Assembly (NCBI GenBank): GCA_017395685.1
Contig: JAFQOD010000044.1
Span: 21,161-85,160 of the forward strand
DNA length: 64,000 nt
From: Clostridia bacterium
Lineage (GTDB): Bacteria > Bacillota > Clostridia > Christensenellales > Aristaeellaceae
Direction of reading: 5' to 3'
In this document: positions 39,788-48,246 of the stretch, one piece after another
Layout: every line of letters starts with the position of its first letter
Position numbering within the stretch: the stretch's first letter is position 1
The notes under the pieces: model-generated
The model's input: only the letters and a program-made list of their open reading frames with translations
The model's database searches: none
Told to the model about the DNA's origin: nothing
Made by a program: the position numbers and the translations under genes

Positions 39788-40672
39788 TCAGATACATTCA
39801 ATCATCCAGGTATTTTCATAGGTTTTTCCGGGGGCCAGATGCAGTATATCCGGATGGGTGGCCAGATCCTCAATGATTCCTTTGCGGGAGGCCAGCATGG
39901 TCCAGGGCTCTATGCACAAAAAGGGTGATTCGGTGAAGGGCGGATGCCACAGCCCCAGATAGGGCATATCCGGATAGGTGACGCGAACCGCCCTGTGCCC
40001 CTTATCCGATTTCAGGGTGACCTGGCCCAGGGTATTTTTAAGGGCAATGGCGTCATGATCGAAAAGGCCGTGCTTCAGGGGCAGGATCCTGTCATCCTGC
40101 AGGGGATAGGGCCTGGGATCCCCCTCCACATAGCAATCCTCGGAAAAGGGCATTTCCACGGGATGGCAGGGGGCGGAAAATTCCAGATAATAATCGGTGA
40201 AATCCAGGCCCTTTTCCAGCGGCACATGGAAGCCGGGATGGCCGCCCACGCCGAAATGCATTTCTTTTTCATCCAGGTTTTCCACCCGGTAGCGGATGGT
40301 CAGCCGCCGCCCCTGAAGCAGATATCCGATGGAAAAGCGGAAATGCCAGGGATAGGAGGCATAGGTGTTTTCATCATCCTCCAGGCAGAAAACGGCCTCG
40401 TTTTCCGTGATGACCGCCGGGCGGAAGGGGGAATCCTTGGCAAAGCCGTGGATATCCATGGGATATTCTGCTCCCTCCAGGCGGTATTTCCCCTCCGTCA
40501 GCCGGCCCACATAGGGGAAAAGATTGGGGGCCTGCTGGGCCCAGTGATCCCCGTGCCACAGATATGCGGCGCCGGGGGCATCCGTTTCCCGGATGCTCAT
40601 CAGCGCTGCGCCGAAGGGACGGATTTCCACCGTCAGCTGATCATTGGAAAGGGTAATCCATTTTTCGCTCAC
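39788..40672 (-). CDS. LacX-like aldose 1-epimerase family protein
   Basis: 294 residues. A galactose mutarotase-like beta-sandwich of the LacX/YihR subfamily. H75 in DIHGFAK and H145 in FGVGGHPGFHVP match the catalytic histidines. A glutamate-containing C-terminal segment (ESPFLCIEPW) fits the catalytic acid. It interconverts the alpha and beta anomers of a hexose, and the exact sugar is unknown. It starts 32 bases after metG and is probably translated from the metG transcript. Confidence 0.85.
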   Translation of the reverse strand: MSEKWITLSNDQLTVEIRPFGAALMSIRETDAPGAAYLWHGDHWAQQAPNLFPYVGRLTEGKYRLEGAEYPMDIHGFAKDSPFRPAVITENEAVFCLEDDENTYASYPWHFRFSIGYLLQGRRLTIRYRVENLDEKEMHFGVGGHPGFHVPLEKGLDFTDYYLEFSAPCHPVEMPFSEDCYVEGDPRPYPLQDDRILPLKHGLFDHDAIALKNTLGQVTLKSDKGHRAVRVTYPDMPYLGLWHPPFTESPFLCIEPWTMLASRKGIIEDLATHPDILHLAPGKTYENTWMIECI

Positions 40673-40704
40673 TGTGTTTTCCCCCCTGATTGATCGTAAG
40701 GCTA

Positions 40705-42741
40705 TCAGCCGATTTCAGCGCCGGCGGGCATGGAAGGATCGGCCATGAGCACCTTGAGGGATTCACTGCCATCCTCATTCACCTTCACGGCGGAGAGCAG
40801 CATGCCCTGGCTTTCAATGCCCATGATCTTCCGGGGCGCCAGATTGGCAAGCAGAATCAGATTCTTGCCCACCAGCTCCTCGGGGGTATGGAATTTGGCG
40901 ATGCCGGAGAGCACAGTGCGGTGCTCAGTGCCGATATCCAGATCAAATTTCAGCAGTTTATCGCTCTTTTCCACCTTTTCGCAGGCGCAAACCTTGGCCA
41001 CCCTGAGCTGGATCTTTTCAAAATCGCCGAATGCGATGCAGCCTTCGGGGATTTCCACTTTCTTTTCCTTCTTTTCCTGCTTCTTTTCGGTCTTCTTTTC
41101 CTGCTTGGCCTTTTCCTTTTCTTCCTTCTTTTCTTCCTTGGGCTGGGGGTTCAGGGCCTCCAGCTCCTTCTTGATATCGATGCGGGGGAAGAGGGCCTCG
41201 CCCTTCTGCACCTTGATGCCATGGGGCAGCTGGCCGAAGCACTGGAGGGATTGCCAGGTCTTGAGGGCATCATCGGTCAGGCCCAGCTGGGCGAAAATCC
41301 GGGCGGGGGTTTCGGGCATGAAGGGGGTGATCAGCACGGCGGCAAAGCGCACGCATTCCGCCAGCACCAGCATCACATTGGCCAGCCGATCCTTCTTTTC
41401 CGGATCCTTGCCCAGCACCCAGGGCTGGGTGACGTCGATATACTTATTGCATTCGCCGATCACCTTCCAGATTTCCGCCAAGGCCTGGGAATACTGCAGC
41501 TTATCCATCTGGGCCTCCACCAGGCCGGGCAGCTGGGCGCAATGCTGCATCAGGGGGCCATCCACCGCTTCATCCACCGCATCCTTTTGCCAGGCGGGGA
41601 TGACGCCGTCAAAATATTTTTCGATCATGGCCACGGTGCGGGATACCAGATTGCCCAGGTCATTGGCCAGATCGGCGTTCATGCGGGTAAGGAAGGCCTC
41701 GTTGGTATAATTGCCGTCGGAGCCAAAGGGCATTTCACGCAGCAGATAATAGCGCAGGGCGTCGCAGCCGTAGCGGGCCACGATGGGCTGGGGATACTGC
41801 ACATTGCCCTTGGATTTGCTCATCTTATCATTGCCGAACAGCAGCCAGCCGTGGGCAAATACCTGCTTGGGCAGGGGCAGCCCCAGGGCATGGAGCATGA
41901 TGGGCCAGTAGATGGTATGGAAACGGACGATTTCCTTGCCCACCAGATGCACATTGGCAGGCCAGTATTTCTGCATGAGGGAATCATCATCGCTTCCGTA
42001 GCCCATGGCGGTGATGTAATTGGAAAGGGCGTCAATCCATACATACACCACATGCTTGGGATCAAAATCCACCTGCACGCCCCACTTGAAGCTGGTGCGG
42101 GAAACGCACAGATCCTGAAGGCCGGGCTTGAGGAAATTATTGATCATTTCATTGGCCCGGGAGGCAGGCTGGATGAAATCAGGATGGGATTCGATGTATT
42201 CGATCAGCCAATCCTGATATTTGCTCATCTTGAAGAAATAGCTTTCTTCGGTGACCAGCTGGGTGGGCCGGCCGCAATCGGGGCATACCTTCACCCCATC
42301 CTTTTCCACCAGCTGGGAAGCGGTCCAGAAGGATTCGCAGGGGGTGCAGTACTGGCCTTCGTAGGATGCCTTGTAGATATCCCCCTGATCAAAGAACTGC
42401 TTGAAGATTTTCTGAACCACCTTTTCATGGCGTTCATCGGTGGTGCGGATGAAATCATCGTATTCGATGTTCATCAGCTTCCACAGTTCCTTGGTGTTGG
42501 CCACGATCTTATCCACATATTCCTTGGGGGTCACGCCCGCTTCGGCGGCCTTCAGTTCGATCTTCTGGCCGTGCTCATCGGTGCCGGTGAGGAAATAGGC
42601 GTCATAGCCCGTCATTTTCTTGAAGCGGGTCATGGCGTCGGCGGCCACGGTGGTATAGGTGTGGCCGATGTGCATATTGCCGGAGGGATAGTAGATGGGG
42701 GTGGTGATGTAGTAGGTTTTCTTTTCGCACTGGTTGCACAT
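40705..42741 (-). CDS. metG: Methionine--tRNA ligase
   Basis: 678 residues from MCNQCEKKTY. AGGAGG lies 9 bases upstream. Class I signature HIGH at 24-27, zinc cysteines C132, C135, C153 and C156, KMSKS at 306-310, then the anticodon-binding helices, a 30-residue Lys/Glu linker (about 525-560) and a C-terminal OB-fold tRNA-binding domain (about 580-678, GDFEKIQLRVAKV). It charges initiator and elongator tRNA-Met. A T-box leader lies directly upstream. The LacX-like gene follows. Confidence 0.97.
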   Translation of the reverse strand: MCNQCEKKTYYITTPIYYPSGNMHIGHTYTTVAADAMTRFKKMTGYDAYFLTGTDEHGQKIELKAAEAGVTPKEYVDKIVANTKELWKLMNIEYDDFIRTTDERHEKVVQKIFKQFFDQGDIYKASYEGQYCTPCESFWTASQLVEKDGVKVCPDCGRPTQLVTEESYFFKMSKYQDWLIEYIESHPDFIQPASRANEMINNFLKPGLQDLCVSRTSFKWGVQVDFDPKHVVYVWIDALSNYITAMGYGSDDDSLMQKYWPANVHLVGKEIVRFHTIYWPIMLHALGLPLPKQVFAHGWLLFGNDKMSKSKGNVQYPQPIVARYGCDALRYYLLREMPFGSDGNYTNEAFLTRMNADLANDLGNLVSRTVAMIEKYFDGVIPAWQKDAVDEAVDGPLMQHCAQLPGLVEAQMDKLQYSQALAEIWKVIGECNKYIDVTQPWVLGKDPEKKDRLANVMLVLAECVRFAAVLITPFMPETPARIFAQLGLTDDALKTWQSLQCFGQLPHGIKVQKGEALFPRIDIKKELEALNPQPKEEKKEEKEKAKQEKKTEKKQEKKEKKVEIPEGCIAFGDFEKIQLRVAKVCACEKVEKSDKLLKFDLDIGTEHRTVLSGIAKFHTPEELVGKNLILLANLAPRKIMGIESQGMLLSAVKVNEDGSESLKVLMADPSMPAGAEIG

Positions 42742-42767
42742 AAGGGGGAACCTCCTCATAAGATTTT

Positions 42768-42806
42768 GCGAGGGAAGGGCTTTTGCGTCAAAAGCCCCTC
42801 CCTCGC
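42768..42806. repeat. 18-bp-stem hairpin just upstream of the metG ribosome-binding site
   Basis: GCGAGGGAAGGGCTTTTG and its near complement (one mismatch) around loop CGT. It is the same kind of element as at 7043 but with different inner bases. It lies between the T-box terminator and the AGGAGG of metG and could affect translation. Confidence 0.75.
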
Positions 42807-42898
42807 GCTCCCTCCGAAAACCGGCAGGGAATGGGGCTGTCTGCGCTTTTCCTGATGATCTCTCCCTGAATCAGAGAGCATGATGCGATGGTTTTTCC

Positions 42899-43142
42899 AT
42901 AAAAAACGCCCCGCATCCCATAGGACGCAGGGGCGTAAAATTCATTTACGCGGTACCACCCTGATTTACGCGCAGAAAATGCGCGCCTTCATTGGGCCTG
43001 TATCGGGGCCTGCCGGCGGGGGCTGAACGTGCTTGCCTCCGCATGCTCCAGGGCCATGTTCCTCTGCGCTGCGCCGCCGCTTTTCACCCTCCGCGGCTCT
43101 CTTTGGACGCGCCTTCAAAGTACTCTCCCTTTCTTCGCATCT
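42899..43142 (-). promoter_or_regulatory. T-box leader of metG
   Basis: On the minus strand: an AGTA-type GGGAGAGTAC, AAAGAGAG, a GGTGAAAAG segment, then GAAC-ATG-G with a methionine specifier codon at 43055-43057, then the invariant GGTGGTACCGCG (42949-42960) as antiterminator core, and a strong terminator CGCCCCTGCG...GCGGGGCG followed by T6 (42899-42936). Uncharged tRNA-Met would bind and switch to antitermination. Downstream is metG, matching the specifier. Confidence 0.93.
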
Positions 43143-43149
43143 GCCCCTT

Positions 43150-43178
43150 ATCATACGGTTTTTGCCTGGAAATGTCAA
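43150..43178 (-). promoter_or_regulatory. Promoter of the T-box/metG transcript
   Basis: On the minus strand a perfect TTGACA, 17 bases and TATGAT, 7-8 bases before the T-box begins. Confidence 0.9.
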
Positions 43179-43194
43179 GGGAAATGGGAAAAGT

Positions 43195-43870
43195 AATGAA
43201 AAATATGCCAGCGACAGCTTCCCCTCAAGGGGAAGCCTTTTTCAATGGCGGTTTTTATCGCATTTCCGAGGAAAGCGATTGTAAGGGGTAGAAAGGGGAA
43301 TTCAAGATATCCTCCCTTGTCAAAGGGAGGTGCCCGAAGGGTGGAGGGATTGTCGCCTCCCTTGTCAAAGGGCGCGACGCGTTAAGAAAATATGCCTGTG
43401 GCATATTTTTAGCCAAAGCGTGGAGCAGGCTTTGCCTGCGAGGGGGCCCGTAGGGTGGCACGAAGTGCCGGAGGGATTGTTGCCTCCCTTGTCAAAGGGA
43501 GGTGCCCGAAGGGCGGAGGGATTGTCCCCGTATCTTAGGGAACGCAATCCCTCCACCGCTATCGCGGTCCCCCTCCCTTTCACAAGGGAGGCTTTGGTTG
43601 GCTGTATTCATTGCAATCGGATGGGGCAATACTACAAATATGGATGATCAAAAAAACATGATACACTGTAGGGGCGGCCCTAGCGGCCGCCCGCCGGGAA
43701 CAAATGCAGCATGGATATGAAATAATCCATGTAACAATCCCATGCATATCATTACGGGCGGCCGCAAGGGATCATGCCAACGGCAATGGACATGAATGCA
43801 GCAGCGTATTACACCATGCAAATCAAACGGGCGGCCGCAAAGGCCGCCCCTACAACTGATCATGATTTAT
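43195..43870. repeat. Hairpin-repeat island D
   Basis: The modules of island E in reverse orientation, and more: CTTCCCC..GGGGAAG, two to three CTCCCTTGTCAAAGGGAG units, the 81-bp insertion at 43373-43453 (inverted), a GGCAC/GTGCC core, ACCGC-GATA-GCGGT, the ATTGCAATCGG...ATACACTG linker, and then GGGCGGCC hairpins at 43668-43692, 43757-43770 and 43829-43853. No gene in 43179-43917. Confidence 0.9.
43373..43453 (-). repeat. 81-bp module, copy 1 (inverted)
   Basis: Exactly 81 bases replace one base within a hairpin repeat unit. Internal hairpins AAAATATGCC / GGCATATTTT and GCAGGC / GCCTGC are visible. Copies 2-4 are at 50136, 63730 and 63902. Confidence 0.85.
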
Positions 43871-43917
43871 ATCGTCATTTCTGTATGGTATGCTGTGCAT
43901 TCCGCTGCGGCCCAGCC

Positions 43918-44577
43918 TCAGATCTGATTGAGCAGCGTCACATCGGTGATGGTGGGCAGCATTTTCAGCGTGGTCAGCAGAGAGGAAGGGGGCATTTCAT
44001 CCAGCTCAATGGCCATGATGGCCTGGCCGCCCGCTTCCCTGCGGAATACCCGCATGGTGGCAATATTGATCCGCTCATTGGAGAGCAGATGGGTCACCAT
44101 GGCGATGGCGCCGGGGGCGTCGGTATGGCGGATGATCAGGGTGGTGCGCTCCCCGGAAAAGCCCACCTCCAGCCCATCCAGGTATTGCACCCGGATGCTG
44201 CCGCCGCCGATGGATGCGGCCTGCACCTGCACGGTTTTGCCGCTTTCCCCGGTGAGATGCACCAATACGGTATTGGGATGGGCGTCCCGGAGCTTCACCG
44301 GCTGAAAGGCAATTTCCAGGCCGGCGTCCCTGGCCAATTGCAGGCTGTCCCGCAGGCGCTCGTCATCCACGCCCATATCCATCAGCCCTCCGGCCACTGC
44401 CCGGTCAGTGCCGTGGCCCTGATAGGTTTTTTCAAAGCTGCCGTGGAAAAATACCCGGGCCTTTTTCGGCTCCTCCCCCAGTAATTGCCGGGCCACCCGG
44501 CCGATGCGGGCCGCCCCCGCGGTATGGGAAGAGGAAGGGCCGATCATGATGGGGCCGATGATATCAAAAAGATTCAT
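43918..44577 (-). CDS. sdaAB: L-serine dehydratase, beta subunit
   Basis: 219 residues. With the alpha subunit it forms the Fe-S L-serine ammonia-lyase (serine to pyruvate and ammonia). PSSSHTAG at 14-21 is the family substrate loop, and an ACT domain (about 148-219) carries RTTLIIRHTDAPGAIAMVTHLL. The alpha subunit gene is not adjacent: it is 1.8 kb away on the other strand, across egsA. Its own promoter is back-to-back with the one for the G1P dehydrogenase. Confidence 0.96.
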   Translation of the reverse strand: MNLFDIIGPIMIGPSSSHTAGAARIGRVARQLLGEEPKKARVFFHGSFEKTYQGHGTDRAVAGGLMDMGVDDERLRDSLQLARDAGLEIAFQPVKLRDAHPNTVLVHLTGESGKTVQVQAASIGGGSIRVQYLDGLEVGFSGERTTLIIRHTDAPGAIAMVTHLLSNERINIATMRVFRREAGGQAIMAIELDEMPPSSLLTTLKMLPTITDVTLLNQI

Positions 44578-44742
44578 AGCTACCTCCGGAGAAAATGGAA
44601 ATCATCAAAAGTACAGAATACGGAGCCACAGACAGCGGAAAAAATATTCATTCCCTTTCCTTACATGCAAAAGCAGGCGGCAAGACAAATGAAAAATGCC
44701 CATCCTTCTGTCCTTCCGGATTTCGGATTATCTTTCCCCTTC

Positions 44743-44772
44743 ATTATACCCCCTTTTCCCCCTTCTTGACAA
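44743..44772 (-). promoter_or_regulatory. sdaAB promoter
   Basis: On the minus strand TTGTCA, 18 bases and TATAAT, followed by a leader of about 160 bases (44578-44737) with no gene. The -35 hexamer overlaps that of the divergent gene. Confidence 0.75.
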
Positions 44773-44794
44773 GCATTCCCGGGGGCGATAGAAT
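44766..44794 (+). promoter_or_regulatory. Promoter of the G1P dehydrogenase gene
   Basis: Perfect TTGACA, 17 bases and TAGAAT. Its -35 (44766-44771) overlaps the minus-strand -35 of sdaAB (44767-44772). Confidence 0.8.
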
Positions 44795-44840
44795 AAGGTA
44801 GACTGAAAATTTCAATCTGTTTTTCAGGAGGGGATTCTTC

Positions 44841-46190
44841 ATGGCATATTTTGACGAAATGACCTTGAATGAACTGATCCGGCCGGAGGGCCATGCCTGT
44901 TCATGCGGAAGGAAACATGATACCGGGCTGCGGTTTTTGCGCATCGGCCAGGGCGTGGTGGAAACGGTGCCGGAGGCCCTTGCATTTTTAGGGGCGAAAA
45001 AGCCCTTCCTGGTGGCGGATCACAATACCTGGCAGGCGGCAGGGGAAAAGGTAGCGGAAATTTTAACGCGCCATGATATTCCCTTCTCCTCCTATGTCTT
45101 CCCTGCCTCCCGGGGCCATATTGAGCCGGATGAGACGGCGGTGGGCAGCATCGCCATGGCCTTTGATCCCTCCTGCGATATTCTGCTGGCGGTGGGCAGC
45201 GGCGTTATCAATGATTGCTGCCGGGTGATGGCCCATGCGGCGGGAAAAATGCATATGGTGGTGGGCACCGCCCCTTCCATGGACGGCTATGCCTCCAATT
45301 CCTCCTCCATGATCGTGGACAGGATCAAAACCTCTATCTACGCCCGCTGCCCCCAGGCCATCATTGCCGATATCGATATCATGAAAAACGCCCCCATGCG
45401 GATGCTGTGGGCGGGCTTTGGGGATATGATGGCCAAATTCAACGCCCTGTGCGAATGGCGCATTTCCCATATCGCTACCGGGGAATTCTATTGCGAGAAT
45501 GTGGCCAGGCTGGTGAGGGCCTCGGTCAAAAAGATCTGGGAAAATGCGGATGGGCTGGTCAATCGCGCCCCCGAAGCGGTGGAAGCGGTGGTGGAAGGGC
45601 TGATCCTTTCCGGCGTGGCCATGGATTTTGCCAAGATCAGCCGCCCTGCCTCCGGGCTGGAGCATTATTTTTCCCACATGTGGGAAATGGAAGCCCTGCG
45701 CAAGGGCGAGCATGCCGATCTGCACGGCATCTGCGTGGGCGTGGGCCTGTGCCTGACGCTGCCCATGTATCCCAGGCTGCTTGAAATAAAGCCCTCCAGG
45801 GAAGCGGCGGATCGGGCCTTTGCCGCCTTCGATCAGGCCGCCTGGGAGCAGGAAATGCAGGAAATCTTCGGCGATTCCGCCGCCAATGTAATTGAGGGCG
45901 AGAAAAAATGGGGCAAAAATACACAGGCCGTCCATGAAAAGCGGCTGCAGAATCTGCTGGATCAGTGGGATCAGGTGATCGCCGCCATCCGGGAGGAATT
46001 GCCCCCTGCCGGGGAAATCCAGAGGAAGATGGAGCAGATGGGCATGCCCACCAAGCCCCAGGATCTTTTCTATGATCAGACTGCCGCCCGCAGGGCCTAT
46101 ATCGGCTCCCGGGAAATCCGGGATAAATATCTGCTTTCCTCCATGCTGTGGGATCTGGGGCTGATGAAGGACGAACGGTTTATGCCGTAA
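44841..46190 (+). CDS. sn-glycerol-1-phosphate dehydrogenase family
   Basis: 449 residues of the Fe-dependent alcohol dehydrogenase-like G1PDH family (AraM/EgsA). It reduces dihydroxyacetone phosphate to sn-glycerol 1-phosphate with NAD(P)H, using Ni or Zn. The metal ligands are likely D195 (GFGDMMAK), H275 (GLEHYFSH) and H295 (DLHG). The nucleotide-binding turn is AVGSGVINDCCR (117-128), and the N-terminus carries a CSC pair (C20, C22). AGGAGG lies 10 bases before the ATG. In Bacillus this product feeds archaeal-type ether-like lipid synthesis. No prenyl-transferase gene is nearby. Confidence 0.85.
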   Translation: MAYFDEMTLNELIRPEGHACSCGRKHDTGLRFLRIGQGVVETVPEALAFLGAKKPFLVADHNTWQAAGEKVAEILTRHDIPFSSYVFPASRGHIEPDETAVGSIAMAFDPSCDILLAVGSGVINDCCRVMAHAAGKMHMVVGTAPSMDGYASNSSSMIVDRIKTSIYARCPQAIIADIDIMKNAPMRMLWAGFGDMMAKFNALCEWRISHIATGEFYCENVARLVRASVKKIWENADGLVNRAPEAVEAVVEGLILSGVAMDFAKISRPASGLEHYFSHMWEMEALRKGEHADLHGICVGVGLCLTLPMYPRLLEIKPSREAADRAFAAFDQAAWEQEMQEIFGDSAANVIEGEKKWGKNTQAVHEKRLQNLLDQWDQVIAAIREELPPAGEIQRKMEQMGMPTKPQDLFYDQTAARRAYIGSREIRDKYLLSSMLWDLGLMKDERFMP

Positions 46191-46204
46191 AGGAAACGAA
46201 AGGC

Positions 46205-46370
46205 CATTCGGAATGCGGAATGATTACATGCTTCCGTGATTGTTGATCTTTCCGGCTTGCCAATTGCGCCGGAGAGGGATACTATAACGATGGAAAACAA
46301 CCGTTTCACCCGCCATCTTAATTCCGAATTCCGCACTCTGAATTCCGAATTAAAAAAAGTTCCGAATTTG
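46205..46370. repeat. GGAATGC/ATTCCGAATT repeat cluster
   Basis: A CATTCGGAATGCGGAATG unit at 46205-46222 and ATTCCGAATTCCGC...GAATTCCGAATT at 46320-46352 bracket the 200-base gap before sdaAA. They are members of the repeat family also found at 25357. Confidence 0.7.
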
Positions 46371-46392
46371 TAAATGACCGCAGGAGGGGTTT

Positions 46393-47241
46393 ATGGAATA
46401 TTCTTTAAAAACGCTGGTTGCATCTGCTGAAGCCGTGGGCCTTGCGGAGGTCGCCCGGCTGGAGGAAATGAAAAACAGCGGCCTTTCCAGGGAAATGATC
46501 AATCAGAAAATGCATGAAGCCCTTTCCGTCATGCGCCAGAGCGCAGAAAAGGGCTTTGATCCCCAGCTGAAATCCATGAGCGGCATGACCGGCGGCCAGG
46601 CGGCGAAGCTGCTTTCCGCCGTGCAGGCCGGAAAAACCTCCGGCGGGAATTATCTGGGCCGGGCCGCTGCCCGGGCGCTGGCCATTGCGGAATGCAATGC
46701 TGCCATGGGCAAGATCGTGGCCGCCCCCACTGCCGGGGCCTGCGGCATTCTGCCCGCTGCGCTGCTCACCGCCCAGGAGGAATTCGGCTTTTCCGATGAT
46801 CAGCTGGCGGACGCCCTGCTGGTGGCTGCCGCCATCGGCCAGGTGATTGCTGCCCGGGCCAGCATTTCCGGCGCCCAGGGGGGCTGCCAGGCGGAATGCG
46901 GCAGCGCCGCCGCCATGGCCGCAGGGGCATTGGTCTTCCTGCAGGGGGGCAATCCCCAGCAGAGCGCCGATGCCTGCGCCTTCGCCCTGATGAATGTGAT
47001 GGGCCTGGTGTGCGATCCGGTGCAGGGCCTGGTGGAGGTGCCCTGCGTATACCGCAATGTATCCGGGGTGGCCAATGCCTTTACCGCCGCCGATCTGGCG
47101 CTGTCCGGCATTCCCTGCCCCCTGCCCCCCGATGAAGTGATCGACGCCATGAAGGCCGTGGGCGAGCAATTGCCCCCCTCCCTGCGGGAAACGGGGGAAG
47201 GCGGCTGCGCCGGCTGCCCCTCTGCCTGCAAAAGAGTGTAA
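46393..47241 (+). CDS. sdaAA: L-serine dehydratase, alpha subunit
   Basis: 282 residues. The catalytic, Fe-S-cluster-bearing subunit. SMSGMTGGQAAKL at about 64-76 and APTAGACGILPAALL at about 116-130 are family signatures, and cysteines at 166-170, 216-220 and the C-terminal GCAGCPSAC are candidate cluster ligands. AGGAGG precedes the ATG. It follows the G1P dehydrogenase on the same strand by 202 bases, so it may share its transcript. The beta subunit gene is upstream on the other strand. Confidence 0.95.
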   Translation: MEYSLKTLVASAEAVGLAEVARLEEMKNSGLSREMINQKMHEALSVMRQSAEKGFDPQLKSMSGMTGGQAAKLLSAVQAGKTSGGNYLGRAAARALAIAECNAAMGKIVAAPTAGACGILPAALLTAQEEFGFSDDQLADALLVAAAIGQVIAARASISGAQGGCQAECGSAAAMAAGALVFLQGGNPQQSADACAFALMNVMGLVCDPVQGLVEVPCVYRNVSGVANAFTAADLALSGIPCPLPPDEVIDAMKAVGEQLPPSLRETGEGGCAGCPSACKRV

Positions 47242-47249
47242 AAAGCAAC

Positions 47250-47283
47250 GAGCATCCGGAAAATTCCGGATGCTCTTTTTTGT
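47250..47283 (+). terminator. sdaAA terminator
   Basis: GAGCATCCGGAA / TTCCGGATGCTC stem followed by six T. It may also face the convergent hydrolase gene. Confidence 0.9.
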
Positions 47284-47302
47284 TTGCCCGGCAGGCTGTT
47301 CT

Positions 47303-48199
47303 TCAAACGGATGCGGACAGATGCCTGGCAAGAAAATGACGGATTGTTTCCTGAAATAATTCGGTTTGTTTATACATGCCGTTGCCGTGATCGCAGCCGG
47401 GCAGAATGATCATCTCCGTTTCATGGGGATTTGCTTTTTGGATGCTTTCAAATGTATTCTCCATCTGTTCCTTGCTCCCGGCGGCCAGAAGGAGGGGATA
47501 GCGGCCCTTGGCGGCCATTTCCACCCGTTCGAATTCCTTCACATCATACCCGAATTCTTTCTTGAATCGTTCGTTTGCGCAGGATGCGATCTTCTCAGCG
47601 CCCTTTTTGAAAACCCGTCCGGAGATATCCCGAAAGAACGCCGCCACACTGCAGCTGGGGGCATCAGCAATCAGGCATTTCACATTTTTCATTTCCATCC
47701 CGGACAGATCCAATACGATCCCCCCGCCCATGCTCAGGCCATGGATGACGATTTCTCCGCCGGGGTTCATTTCATTGATTTTCTCAATCCATCCCAGCAT
47801 ATCCAGCCGCTCCAAAGCGCCGAAGGACAGATATTTCCCTTCGCTCAGGCCATGCGCCCGCTGATAGGGAATGAGCACATTGTATCCAAGGGACAGATAG
47901 AAAAGCCCCGGGAATGCCCATTCCCTTTCCGCATGGCTGGTATATCCATGCACGCAAATCACGGTAATCCGGCTGCTGCTTGCCCCCGGATAATAAATCG
48001 CTTTCAGGCTGAGATCATCCCTGCTCCTGATTTCCAGCATTTCATGGGTGTGTTTTTTGATTTCATCCAAAGAATCATGCACTTTTCGGATGGTCTGATA
48101 CCAGCAATCTGTTTCCGGTACCATGGCATAGGCTTTTTCTATATCGGGCCTTTTAAGAAGCTTATCAAATAAAATATTCGCTTTGAATTGTTCCAGCAT
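47303..48199 (-). CDS. Alpha/beta-hydrolase
   Basis: 298 residues from MLEQFKANIL. AAGGAG lies 8 bases upstream. ICVHGYTS (81-88) forms the oxyanion loop, S156 in HGLSMGGG is the nucleophile, and GCDHGNGM near 275 carries the catalytic histidine. It resembles bacterial proteins of the cinnamoyl esterase/YqkD type with unknown substrate. There is no signal peptide. It starts 47 bases after the AI-2E permease gene, so the two are probably co-transcribed. Confidence 0.85.
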   Translation of the reverse strand: MLEQFKANILFDKLLKRPDIEKAYAMVPETDCWYQTIRKVHDSLDEIKKHTHEMLEIRSRDDLSLKAIYYPGASSSRITVICVHGYTSHAEREWAFPGLFYLSLGYNVLIPYQRAHGLSEGKYLSFGALERLDMLGWIEKINEMNPGGEIVIHGLSMGGGIVLDLSGMEMKNVKCLIADAPSCSVAAFFRDISGRVFKKGAEKIASCANERFKKEFGYDVKEFERVEMAAKGRYPLLLAAGSKEQMENTFESIQKANPHETEMIILPGCDHGNGMYKQTELFQETIRHFLARHLSASV

Positions 48200-48246
48200 G
48201 GTCTGCGCTCCTTTTTGCATTCCCCGTTGAATGGCGTTTTTCGCCC

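Noticed and set aside
40690..42855. Long open frame opposite metG (and similar ones opposite nifJ, rpoB, rpoC, addA)
   Set aside because: These frames owe their length to biased third-position GC in the true gene. Translations are His/Gly/Leu-rich without known domains and have no ribosome-binding sites. The opposite strands hold unmistakable conserved enzymes.
43179..43917. Short frames in repeat islands D, E and F
   Set aside because: The same frames recur only because the repeats recur. They have no ribosome-binding sites and their products are Pro/Arg-rich translations of hairpins.
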